Shown here: positions 17,911 through 25,401 of the stretch, one piece after another
Layout of the letters: each line of letters opens with the position of its first letter
Position numbering within the stretch: position 1 is the stretch's first letter
Assembly (NCBI RefSeq): GCF_900119365.1
Contig: NZ_FPJO01000002.1
Location: forward strand, 372,001-436,000
Source: Streptomyces atratus
GTDB lineage: Bacteria > Actinomycetota > Actinomycetes > Streptomycetales > Streptomycetaceae
Length of the DNA stretch: 64,000 nucleotides
Reading direction: 5' to 3'
Notes under the pieces: model-generated
Told to the model about the DNA's origin: nothing
Database searches by the model: none
What the model saw: the letters and a program-made list of their open reading frames with translations, nothing else
Program-made: the position numbers and the translations under genes

Positions 17911-18672
17911 TCAGCCGCCGTAGCGGCGGCCCCGGGCCGCGTAGTCGCGCAGCGCGCGGAGGAAGTCGACCTTGCGGAAGGCCGGCCAGAAGACCTCGCA
18001 GAAGTAGTACTCGGAGTGCGCGGTCTGCCAGAGCATGAAGCCGGACAGCCGCTGCTCGCCGCTGGTGCGGATGACCAGATCCGGGTCGGGCTGGCCCCGG
18101 GTGTAGAGGTGCTCGGAGATCATGTCGGTGGAGACGATCTCCGCCAGGTCCTCGAACGAGGTCCCCTTGGCGGAGTGGTCCAGCAGCAGCGAGCGGACCG
18201 CGTCGGCGATCTCCTGGCGCCCGCCGTAGCCGACGGCGACGTTGACCAGTATTCCGTCGACACCGACCGTGGCCTGCTCGGCCTCCTTGAGCACCGTCTG
18301 GGTGCGGGCGGGCAGCAGGTCGAGCGTGCCGACGTGGTGGACCCGCCAGCGGCCGTCCGCCGCGAGGTCGCGCACGGTGTTCTCGATGATCCCGAGGAGC
18401 GGCGTCAGCTCGGACTCGGGGCGGTCGAAGTTGTCCGTGGAGAGCAGCCAGAGCGTGACGACTTCCACATCCGTCTCGCTGCACCAGCCGAGCAGGTCCT
18501 TGATCTTGTCCGCGCCGGCCTGGTGCCCCTGCGCGGCCGTGCCGCCGGACGCCTTCGCCCAGCGCCGGTTTCCGTCGAGGATGACGCCGATGTGCTTGGG
18601 CACCTGGGTGTGGTCGAGGCGGGCCTCCACCCGGCGCGCGTAGAGCCCGTACACCAGGTCGCGCAAGTTCAC
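17911..18672 (-). CDS. uppS: Isoprenyl transferase (cis-prenyltransferase, UppS family)
   Basis: A 253-residue cis-prenyltransferase that condenses isopentenyl diphosphate onto an allylic primer. GVILDGNRRWAK holds the catalytic Asp and the diphosphate-binding segment; WLLSTDNFDRP, YGGRQEIADAVR and DLVIRTSGEQRLSGFMLWQ are family signatures. Product length (short-chain versus undecaprenyl) cannot be decided from sequence, since actinomycetes carry several paralogues. GTG at 18672 is chosen because GAGAGG lies 8 nt upstream. It is divergent from the aldo/keto reductase gene. Confidence 0.92.
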   Translation of the reverse strand: MNLRDLVYGLYARRVEARLDHTQVPKHIGVILDGNRRWAKASGGTAAQGHQAGADKIKDLLGWCSETDVEVVTLWLLSTDNFDRPESELTPLLGIIENTVRDLAADGRWRVHHVGTLDLLPARTQTVLKEAEQATVGVDGILVNVAVGYGGRQEIADAVRSLLLDHSAKGTSFEDLAEIVSTDMISEHLYTRGQPDPDLVIRTSGEQRLSGFMLWQTAHSEYYFCEVFWPAFRKVDFLRALRDYAARGRRYGG

Positions 18673-18872
18673 TGAGTTCACCTCTCGGTTCCGTGCGGGC
18701 CCACCCGCCCCCTTGCCCGGGGTCCGGGGTCGTCCCCCTGGGGATCGCCGCACTGGTCCACAGAGTCCATCGCCCCGCCGTGCCGTGGCAGTCCCCGAAG
18801 CCGCCACATTACTGCGCGGGCGGGGCACCGACCCAACCCGGCCTGTCACAAGTCCGTGATAAGGAGAGAAAC

Positions 18873-19913
18873 GTGACTGATTCTCCTCTCCACTACCGCG
18901 CCGCCGGTTCGCGCTACGACTCCATGGAGTACCGCCGCAGCGGCCGCAGCGGTCTCAAGCTTCCCGCCGTCTCCCTCGGTCTCTGGCACAACTTCGGCGA
19001 CGACCGCACGCTGGACTCCCAGCGGGCGATCCTGCGCCGCGCCTTCGACCTCGGGGTGGCCCACTTCGACCTGGCCAACAACTACGGGCCGCCGCCCGGC
19101 TCCGCCGAGCTCAATTTCGGCAAGCTCTTCCGCCAGGACTTCGCCCCGTACCGGGACGAGCTGATCATCTCCACCAAGGCCGGCTACGAGATGCACCCCG
19201 GCCCGTACGGCGAATGGGGCTCCCGCAAGTACCTGCTGTCGTCGCTCGACGCCTCGCTGAACCGGATGGGGCTGGATTACGTCGACATCTTCTACTCCCA
19301 CCGCTTCGACCCGGAGACCCCGCTGGAGGAGACGATGGGGGCACTGGCCTCCGCCGTCCAGCAGGGCAAGGCGCTGTACGTGGGGCTGTCCTCGTACAAC
19401 GCGGAGCAGACCACCGAGGCGGCCGGGCTGCTCAGGGAGATGGGCGTACCGGCGCTGATCCACCAGCCGTCCTACTCGATGATCAACCGCTGGATCGAGG
19501 ACGACGACCTGCTCGACACCCTGGAGACGGCCGGCATGGGCTGCATCTCCTTCGTGCCGCTCGCCCAGGGGCTGCTCACCGGGAAGTACCTGGCGGGCAT
19601 CCCGGAGGGCTCCCGCGCCACCCAGGGCAAGTCCCTGGACCCCGGTCTGCTCTCGGACGAGGTGGTGCGCCGGCTGAACGGGCTGAACGACATCGCCCAC
19701 CGGCGCGGTCAGTCGCTCGCCCAGCTGGCGCTGTGCTGGGTGCTGCGCGACAGCCGTATGACGTCCGCCCTGATCGGTGCGTCGAGCGTGAAGCAGCTGG
19801 AGGAGAACGTCGCGGCGCTCGCCGGACAGCCGTTGACAGCTGAGGAATTGAAGGAGATCGACACCTTCGCCGTGGACACCGCGGGCACCAACATCTGGGC
19901 CGGACGGGGCTGA
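18873..19913 (+). CDS. Aldo/keto reductase (YghZ/GPR-like)
   Basis: A 346-residue NADPH-dependent aldo/keto reductase of the AKR14 type (L-glyceraldehyde-3-phosphate reductase group). The TIM barrel shows the tetrad residues in FDLANNYGPPPG (Asp, Tyr), IISTKAGYEM (Lys) and DIFYSHRFDPETP (His). The C-terminal cofactor region is ALIGASSVKQLEENV. A strong AAGGAG precedes the GTG at 18873; a longer in-frame start at 18693 is rejected. The physiological substrate is uncertain. Confidence 0.93.
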   Translation: MTDSPLHYRAAGSRYDSMEYRRSGRSGLKLPAVSLGLWHNFGDDRTLDSQRAILRRAFDLGVAHFDLANNYGPPPGSAELNFGKLFRQDFAPYRDELIISTKAGYEMHPGPYGEWGSRKYLLSSLDASLNRMGLDYVDIFYSHRFDPETPLEETMGALASAVQQGKALYVGLSSYNAEQTTEAAGLLREMGVPALIHQPSYSMINRWIEDDDLLDTLETAGMGCISFVPLAQGLLTGKYLAGIPEGSRATQGKSLDPGLLSDEVVRRLNGLNDIAHRRGQSLAQLALCWVLRDSRMTSALIGASSVKQLEENVAALAGQPLTAEELKEIDTFAVDTAGTNIWAGRG

Positions 19914-19970
19914 CGGGAGAGGCGGCCGCGTGGGGCCGGTTCGCGGCCGGCGCTGCGGGCCGACAAAAAA

Positions 19971-20007
19971 CGGGCCGGTCCGTGGGGGGGGGATACGGAC
20001 CGGCCCG
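19971..20007. terminator. Bidirectional terminator flanked by an A-run and G-tracts
   Basis: CGGGCCGGTCCGT pairs with ACGGACCGGCCCG in a perfect 13-bp stem. The left flank AAAAAA gives a U-run for minus-strand transcripts coming from the lipoprotein gene at 20131; the loop contains nine consecutive G. Confidence 0.85.
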
Positions 20008-20130
20008 AGGGGGGGTTTCCACCATAACCCTTCGTAAGTGATGCTGCGCGCCACGCCACTCCACAATCACTCTGCGAGTTCACCGGACTCCGTTGCGCGC
20101 ATGTCGTCCGGTTGACGCCCCGCCGGTCTC

Positions 20131-20670
20131 TCAGTGGCCGCCGACCGGCTTCACGCAGCCCGTTCCTTCGAGGTACTTGCCGTGCGCCTCGGCCGTGACC
20201 AGCCCGTTGACCACGCCGTCCAGCGCACCCTCCACGCAGATCGTGCCGAGGTCGAGGACGAAGGTGTTGCGGTGCGGACCGAAGGTACCGGTGGTGATGG
20301 TGCCGGGGGCGTAGCCCAGATCGGCGAGGGCCGCCCGGATCCGGGGCTCGCCGGCCTTCCGGCCCTCCGCGATCCCGGCCAGGCCGGCCTTGACCTTCTT
20401 CACCTCGGCCTCGCCCCGGGCCCGGTCGGCCGGGGTCAGCTCGGCGGTGGACTGGAAGGCGTGGTTCTCCCGGTACTTCGAGGCGTCGCTGCCGTCGACC
20501 GGGTCGTCCTGGGGGGAGGCGCCCTCGGAGGGCGGGCCGCTGCTCGCGCCGGGCCCCTCGGCCGCCGCCCCGGACCCGGACCGCTCCGTCCCGCAGCCGG
20601 CGAGGACGGGGACGAGGACGAGGCCCGCCGCTGCGGCGAGGATGCGGGCGGTACGTCTCGCGGAGGTCAT
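20131..20670 (-). CDS. Putative lipoprotein of unknown function
   Basis: A 179-residue protein with a lipoprotein signal peptide (basic start, hydrophobic core ILAAAAGLVLVPV, lipobox LAGC at about residue 25). The mature part opens with a Gly/Ser/Pro/Glu-rich linker, then a helical segment and a small beta-rich domain that includes PHRNTFVLDLGTICVEGALD. A cysteine near the C-terminus (GTGCVKPVGG) may pair with the one in TICVEG. I do not recognise the domain. It is probably anchored to the outer face of the membrane and followed by the terminator at 19971-20007. Confidence 0.8.
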   Translation of the reverse strand: MTSARRTARILAAAAGLVLVPVLAGCGTERSGSGAAAEGPGASSGPPSEGASPQDDPVDGSDASKYRENHAFQSTAELTPADRARGEAEVKKVKAGLAGIAEGRKAGEPRIRAALADLGYAPGTITTGTFGPHRNTFVLDLGTICVEGALDGVVNGLVTAEAHGKYLEGTGCVKPVGGH

Positions 20671-20721
20671 GGGCCGAGTATGGGACAGGAGCTGACCTGA
20701 CGGGGCGCTAGTTTCCCGGTC

Positions 20722-21873
20722 ATGACAAGCCGAACCGCAACTGTGACCTGGTCCGCCGCGAATGCCCGTCGGATGGCACGCCAGGGACTCACCGCTCCCG
20801 GCCGCCTCGCCCCCGCCGAGGTGGTCGGTACGCTGCCGGCCGCACACGCCCAGGTGCTCTCGGCCGCCGGGCTCTCCGTCGGGATGCGGACGACGGGCGT
20901 GACCCGTGCCGATGTGCGCGACGCGCTGTGGAAGGACCGCACCCTGGTCAAGACCTTCGGGCCACGCGGCACCGTCCATCTGCTGCCGATGGCCGAACTC
21001 CCGATGTGGACGGGGGCGTTGTCCGCGCTGCCGACCGGGCGCAATCCGTTCGCCAAGGATGCCCGGATGACCCCGGAGCAGGTCGAGGCGGTGCTCGCCG
21101 CGATCGAGGAGGCGCTGACCGGGGCCGAGCTGACCGTCGACGAGCTGTCCGAGGCGGTGGTGGAGCGGGCCGGGGCGTGGGCGGGGGACCTGGTGATGCC
21201 CGCGTTCCAGGGGATGTGGCCGCGCTGGCGGCAGGTGATGCATCTGGCGGGTCACCGCGGGGTGCTGTGCTTCGCGCCGGATCGCGGCCGCAAGGTCACC
21301 TACACCCGCCCCGGCGTCGTACCGCTGGACGGACCCGAGGCACTCGCCGGCCTCGTACGCCGCTATCTGCACGCGTACGGGCCCGCCACGCCCGCGCACT
21401 TCGCGAAGTGGCTGGCGATGCCTCCCGGCTGGGCGGCGGAGCTGTTCGCGGGGACGGCCGCGCGCGGGGAGATCGAGCAGGTGACGTACGAGGGCGGGCC
21501 GGCCTGGGTGGTGGCGGGCGACACCGGCTTCTCGGCGGAGCCGGTCCGCGGAGTGCGGCTGCTCCCCTATTTCGACGCGTTCCTCATCGCGTCCCAGCCG
21601 CGCGAGAAGCTCTTCCCCGGTGCGGCGTACACCCGGGCGCTGGCGGGCGGCCAGGCGGGGAACTTCCCGGTGCTGCTGGTCGACGGCACGGCCGCCGGGG
21701 TGTGGCACCAGCGGCGTTCGGGCCGCCGGATCGCGGTCACCGTGGAGCCGCTGGCGCCTCTGACGGCCGGGCGGCTGCGGGAGCTTGAGGCGGAGGTGGC
21801 ACGGGTCGGCGAGGTGCTGGAGGGGAACGCGGAGCTGACGGTGGGCGAGGTGACGGTGGGGGCGCACGCGTAG
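20722..21873 (+). CDS. Winged-helix DNA-binding protein (HTH_42 / AlkZ-like)
   Basis: A 383-residue protein of the HTH_42 (AlkZ/YcaQ-like) family, whose studied members are DNA glycosylases that unhook crosslinks or modify alkylated bases. Family segments include WKDRTLVKTFGPRGTVHLLP, RYLHAYGPATPAHFAKWL, and the C-terminal LLPYFDAFLIASQPREKLFP and GVWHQRRSGRRIAVTVEPL. A TAGTTT -10-like box lies 7 nt before the ATG, so the mRNA may be leaderless. Glycosylase activity is inferred from the family. Confidence 0.85.
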   Translation: MTSRTATVTWSAANARRMARQGLTAPGRLAPAEVVGTLPAAHAQVLSAAGLSVGMRTTGVTRADVRDALWKDRTLVKTFGPRGTVHLLPMAELPMWTGALSALPTGRNPFAKDARMTPEQVEAVLAAIEEALTGAELTVDELSEAVVERAGAWAGDLVMPAFQGMWPRWRQVMHLAGHRGVLCFAPDRGRKVTYTRPGVVPLDGPEALAGLVRRYLHAYGPATPAHFAKWLAMPPGWAAELFAGTAARGEIEQVTYEGGPAWVVAGDTGFSAEPVRGVRLLPYFDAFLIASQPREKLFPGAAYTRALAGGQAGNFPVLLVDGTAAGVWHQRRSGRRIAVTVEPLAPLTAGRLRELEAEVARVGEVLEGNAELTVGEVTVGAHA

Positions 21874-21891
21874 GGCGGATGCGCGGGGCTC

Positions 21892-22350
21892 TCAGGTGGT
21901 GGCCGGTGCGCCGCGGTGGCCCCGGGTGAAGCGGATCGCCATGGTGTCGCCGCCGACGACCACGAAGCTGCCGCCCTCGCAGCGGATGACGGCCTCGCGG
22001 ACCTGGCCGTTCTCGTCCCCGCGTTCCTCGGTGCGGGTGACCGTCCAGCCGCCTTCGGGAGGCTGCGGCAGGGTCGGCACGGTGGCGAACTCCCACTGCC
22101 CCGACGGTACGCACCACTCGGGCAGCCGCGGCCAGGCGCCGGGTCCGACGCGCAGCGTCCAGTCGGAGGCGCAGGTCAGAAGCACCGACTGGCCGTCGGC
22201 CAGCAGGAATTCGACCGCCTCCGGCTCCCCCAGCCGTCCCTCCGGGCGGTAGAAGACACCGAGCACTCCGATGATCCGCGCGCCTCTGAGCCAGTCGGCC
22301 CTTCCCTGCCGCGGGACCCGCGGTGCGCCCTCTCCGTTCCCCACCCTCAT
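21892..22350 (-). CDS. Hypothetical protein
   Basis: A 152-residue protein without signal peptide or membrane segment. It is rich in Trp, Gly and Arg and appears beta-rich (VLLTCASDWTLRVGPGAWP, GGSFVVVGGDTMAIRFTRG). I do not recognise the family. ATG at 22350 is preferred to 22392 because GGGGAAGGA lies 7 nt before it. Codon usage matches its neighbours. It lies downstream of the methyltransferase gene in the same orientation, with a 75-nt gap, so the two may be cotranscribed. Confidence 0.7.
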   Translation of the reverse strand: MRVGNGEGAPRVPRQGRADWLRGARIIGVLGVFYRPEGRLGEPEAVEFLLADGQSVLLTCASDWTLRVGPGAWPRLPEWCVPSGQWEFATVPTLPQPPEGGWTVTRTEERGDENGQVREAVIRCEGGSFVVVGGDTMAIRFTRGHRGAPATT

Positions 22351-22425
22351 GTGCCAGATCCTTCCCCAGGAGTTCACCGCCCAGGGTCGCATCCTCCGGC
22401 CGTGAGCGGCGGGTGCGACTCGGGG

Positions 22426-23211
22426 TCAGGCGTCCGGTTTGCGGGCCTCGATCAGGAATCGGGTGGTGTGGGCGACGAGCGGCCCCTCGGTCTCGATCAG
22501 ATGGTGCAGCTCGGCCAGTCGCGGCCGGTACTCCTCGACGGTGAAGCCCGGCACCATCCAGATCACCTTGCGCAGGAAGTAGACGACGGCACCGATGTCG
22601 AAGAACTCGGTGCGCAGGGTCTCCGCCCGCAGAGCGACGACGTCCAGCCCGGCCGCCTCGGCCGCCGCCCGCGCCTGTTCGGGGTCGCGGGAGCCGCGCA
22701 CCTCGGGTGGCTGCGGGCCGAGGAAGTACTCGACGAGCTCGAAGACGCTGGCCGGGCCGACCTGCTGCGAGAAGTACGTGCCGCCGGGGGCGAGCACCCT
22801 CGCGATCTCCGTCCACCAGGTGGTCACCGGGTGCCGGCTGACCACCAGGTCGAAGGCGTTGTCGCCGAACGGCAGCGGCGGCTCGTCCGGGTCGGCGACC
22901 ACGGCCGCGCCGAGCGGGTGCAGGAGTGCGGTGGCGCGGGCGATGTTCGGCGGCCAGGACTCGGTGGCGACGGTGAGCGGCGGCAGCTTCGGTACGGAGG
23001 CGAGGACCTCTCCGCCGCCGGTCTGGATGTCGAGCGCGGCCCTGGCCCGCCCCATCCGGTCCGCCATGGCGCGGGCGTAGCCCCAGGAGGGGCGCTGTTC
23101 GGTGGCCCGGCCGTCGAGCCAGGAGAAGTCCCAGCCGTCGACGGAGACGGCAGCCGCCTCCGAGACGAGGGCTTCGAATCGCGCGCGTTCTGCTTCGGCT
23201 GCTTCGGACAT
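22426..23211 (-). CDS. SAM-dependent methyltransferase
   Basis: A 261-residue class I methyltransferase. Motif I appears as ALDIQTGGGEVL, an acidic motif-II-like stretch as AAVVADPDEPPLPF, and the post-motif region as FDLVVSRHPVTTWWTEIARVLAPGG. The C-terminal part (FFDIGAVVYFLRKVIWMVPGF) is typical of Methyltransf_11 proteins annotated in actinobacteria. The substrate is unknown. It is convergent with no gene, and a 60-nt gap separates it from the prepilin peptidase upstream on the same strand. Confidence 0.88.
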   Translation of the reverse strand: MSEAAEAERARFEALVSEAAAVSVDGWDFSWLDGRATEQRPSWGYARAMADRMGRARAALDIQTGGGEVLASVPKLPPLTVATESWPPNIARATALLHPLGAAVVADPDEPPLPFGDNAFDLVVSRHPVTTWWTEIARVLAPGGTYFSQQVGPASVFELVEYFLGPQPPEVRGSRDPEQARAAAEAAGLDVVALRAETLRTEFFDIGAVVYFLRKVIWMVPGFTVEEYRPRLAELHHLIETEGPLVAHTTRFLIEARKPDA

Positions 23212-23271
23212 GCGGGAATGGTGTCAGCCGGGTGCCGGGCGGCGCGACCGTATTGTGGCGGGGCGGCGGGG

Positions 23272-24078
23272 TCAGGCGGCCAGGGCGCCGAGCAGCATGC
23301 CCAGCAGCGCGCCCGTGATCATGAACGGGCCGAACGGGATGCCGGTCTTGCGCCCGGCCCGCTTCAGGACCATCAGCCCGAACCCGTACGCCGCACCGAG
23401 CAGGAAGCCGGCGAAGCCTCCGGCGAACACCACGGCCCAGCCGTACCAGCCGAGGGCCATGCCCAGTGACAGGGCGAGCTTGACGTCCCCGAAGCCCATT
23501 CCGTTCGGGTTGATGACGAAGAGCAGGAAGTAGAAGCCGCCGAGGGCGGCACCGCCGAGCAGGGCGGACAGCCAGGATCCGGCGTGCTCGGGGAGCAGCG
23601 CGGCGGCGCCGAGGAGCACGGCGAGGGCCCCGGCGGCGGGCAGGGTCAGCCGGTCGGGCAGCCGGTGGACGCGGCGGTCGACGGTCGCCAGGAGTACGGC
23701 GACGGGTGCCAGCAGCAGCCAGACGGCCAGTTCGGGGCGGAGTCCGGTGGCCGCCGCGAGGACCGCGCAGGAGAGCGCGGTGACGACGGGGACGAGGACG
23801 CCGGGGGCGTAGCGCGCGGCGGGCGGCGTGCGGTCCGTCCCGCCGTCCGGGTCTCCCGGCGCATCGCCCGGGGTGGTGGTCACCGGCACCGCCGCGCACG
23901 GGGCGCACCGGGTGGAGCCGAGCCAGCCGCGGGCGGCCCCGGTCAGGGCGTGGCCCTCGGGGCAGGCGTCGCGCCAGGGGTCCTCCGGCTCGACGGAGAA
24001 CCGGTAGGCGGCGCGCGGGACCAGCAGTCCGGCCGCTGCGCCCCAGAGTGCGGCGAGCACTGTCAGCATGGCGTCCAC
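23272..24078 (-). CDS. Prepilin peptidase (type IV leader peptidase, A24 family)
   Basis: A polytopic aspartic protease of about 268 residues that cleaves class III signal peptides of Flp/type IV pilins. Both catalytic Asp motifs are present: the first in ATVDRRVHRLPDRLTLP, the second in GMGFGDVKLAL (the GxGD motif). An N-terminal cytoplasmic loop with CPEGH and CAPC cysteines resembles the zinc-binding loop of larger prepilin peptidases. The start is GTG 24078 or ATG 24069. The Tad locus at 53-64 kb lacks a peptidase, so this enzyme probably serves it and the pilin-headed proteins at 25-32 kb. It shares the 24113 palindrome with DUF192. Confidence 0.92.
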   Translation of the reverse strand: MDAMLTVLAALWGAAAGLLVPRAAYRFSVEPEDPWRDACPEGHALTGAARGWLGSTRCAPCAAVPVTTTPGDAPGDPDGGTDRTPPAARYAPGVLVPVVTALSCAVLAAATGLRPELAVWLLLAPVAVLLATVDRRVHRLPDRLTLPAAGALAVLLGAAALLPEHAGSWLSALLGGAALGGFYFLLFVINPNGMGFGDVKLALSLGMALGWYGWAVVFAGGFAGFLLGAAYGFGLMVLKRAGRKTGIPFGPFMITGALLGMLLGALAA

Positions 24079-24112
24079 GGTGCGACCCTAGGCGGGCGCC
24101 CGGCACCGGTCA

Positions 24113-24128
24113 TGGGTCCTGGGGCCCA
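24113..24128. promoter_or_regulatory. 16-bp palindrome TGGGTCCTGGGGCCCA (site 1 of 5)
   Basis: A perfect match to TGGGNCCNNGGNCCCA. It lies in the divergent gap, 35 nt from the prepilin peptidase GTG and 52 nt from the DUF192 ATG. The same motif recurs at 25293, 32607 and, with one mismatch, at 31786 and 55291. Confidence 0.7.
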
Positions 24129-24180
24129 CTGCCACCCGTTCCGGACCCAGTGGCCGTCACCTGGCGCTACCTTCATGGCC

Positions 24181-24564
24181 ATGGCTCAATGGCGCAATGG
24201 CAACGGCACGTTGACGGTCACCGACGGACAGGGCGGGCAGGGGGAGGAGATACCGCTGCGGATCGCGGCCTCGTACCGGGCCCGGAGTCGCGGACTGCTC
24301 GGGCAGGACGGGATCGACGGTGCTCTCCTGATCACCCCGTGCGGGAGTGTGCACAGTTTCCGGATGCGGTTCACCATCGATGTGGCTTATCTGGACCGGA
24401 AGTTCAAGGTCGTGGCGGTCCACACGATGAAGCCCGGCCGCCTCGGCATGCCCCGGCTGCGGGCCCGGCACGTGGTGGAGGCGGAGGCCGGGGCGATGGA
24501 GAAGTGGGGGATCCGGCCGGGGGTCCGGGTGGCGGTCGTCCAGAGCGGGATCGACCGGACATGA
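24181..24564 (+). CDS. DUF192 family protein
   Basis: A 127-residue protein covering a complete DUF192 domain: ARSRGLLGQDGIDGALLI, CGSVHSFRMRFTIDVAYLD with the conserved histidine and Met-Arg-Phe, and VVEAEAGAMEKWGIRPGVRV. From memory, DUF192 proteins are often encoded near type II/IV secretion and Tad genes in actinobacteria; their biochemical role is unclear. A TACCTT -10 box ends 7 nt before ATG 24181, so the transcript is probably leaderless. It is divergent from the prepilin peptidase across the shared palindrome. Confidence 0.88.
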   Translation: MAQWRNGNGTLTVTDGQGGQGEEIPLRIAASYRARSRGLLGQDGIDGALLITPCGSVHSFRMRFTIDVAYLDRKFKVVAVHTMKPGRLGMPRLRARHVVEAEAGAMEKWGIRPGVRVAVVQSGIDRT

Positions 24565-24591
24565 GCGGGCGGGCGCACGGCGTGCGGCCGT

Positions 24592-25167
24592 TCACCGCAG
24601 TGTGATCACGGTGGCGTCGCCGATCTCCCCCGTGGTGGGGATCGTCCGGGTGTCGCTCGCGCGGTCGCCGATCAGGCGCTTCAGCGACGCCTCGTCCGGC
24701 TGGAGCCGGCCCCGTTCGAACAGCACGAGGGTGACCCGTGTGCCGGGGGGCGGTGGGGTGCGGCGGAAGTGCGCGTACGAGGCGGTGTCGCAGCCCGGGT
24801 ACCAGCCCAGCTCGGGGGCGTACCCGGTGACCAGGAGGCAGGGGCCGTCGGACTTCAGCCGGCGTGCGACCGGCACCGTCGACGCGCTCAGCCGGCCGGG
24901 TCCTGGCATGGCCCCGTACGCGACGACCTGGGCGGTGGCGAGCGTGGTGACGACGGCCATGGCGGCGGTGAGGGTGAGCATGAGGGGTGCCCGGCTCCGG
25001 CTCAGGTCGGCCAGCTGCTGGACGCCCAGGACCCTGCGCAGGAATCCCATGCCGCTGAGGACCAGCAGGACCACCACGACGGCCCGCCGGGCCGAGATCC
25101 AGGAACGGGCGACGAAGTAGACGGTGAGGAGGCAGAAGAGCGTCAGGAGGAGCGCGACCGCTCTCAA
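24592..25167 (-). CDS. Membrane protein of unknown function
   Basis: A protein of about 191 residues. Three hydrophobic segments (AVALLLTLFCLLTVYFVA, VVVVLLVLSGMGFLRRVL, LMLTLTAAMAVVTTLATA) are followed by a soluble, probably extracytoplasmic, domain with two cysteines (GPCLLVTGY, WYPGCDTA) that could form a disulfide. The start is uncertain: TTG 25167 fits the first helix, while the longer GTG start at 25314 would overlap the palindrome at 25293 and lacks a ribosome-binding site. It faces the pilin-headed gene across that palindrome. No family is recognised. Confidence 0.6.
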   Translation of the reverse strand: MRAVALLLTLFCLLTVYFVARSWISARRAVVVVLLVLSGMGFLRRVLGVQQLADLSRSRAPLMLTLTAAMAVVTTLATAQVVAYGAMPGPGRLSASTVPVARRLKSDGPCLLVTGYAPELGWYPGCDTASYAHFRRTPPPPGTRVTLVLFERGRLQPDEASLKRLIGDRASDTRTIPTTGEIGDATVITLR

Positions 25168-25292
25168 CGCACCTGCGCTGCCGTGGGTTCGAGTGCGATC
25201 CGGCCCTCCTTCCTCCTTCCCTCCCCTCCCCCGATGCCCTGCTCCCCCGCACCCCGCGGGTGGGGCGGGGTATTGCCCGTTGGGCCCGAGTT

Positions 25293-25308
25293 TGGGGCCA
25301 AGGGCCCA
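25293..25308. promoter_or_regulatory. 16-bp palindrome TGGGGCCAAGGGCCCA (site 2 of 5)
   Basis: A perfect match to TGGGNCCNNGGNCCCA, 94 nt before the GTG of the pilin-headed protein. An additional half-site, TTGGGCCC, lies 8 bp upstream. Confidence 0.7.
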
Positions 25309-25401
25309 GGTCACCCGGCTCGTACACCCGTACGCTCACGTCGACCCGAATGCGGAACTGCGGGCACAGGCATGGCAAGTGGGCGTCGGAGAGGAAGAAC
25401 C

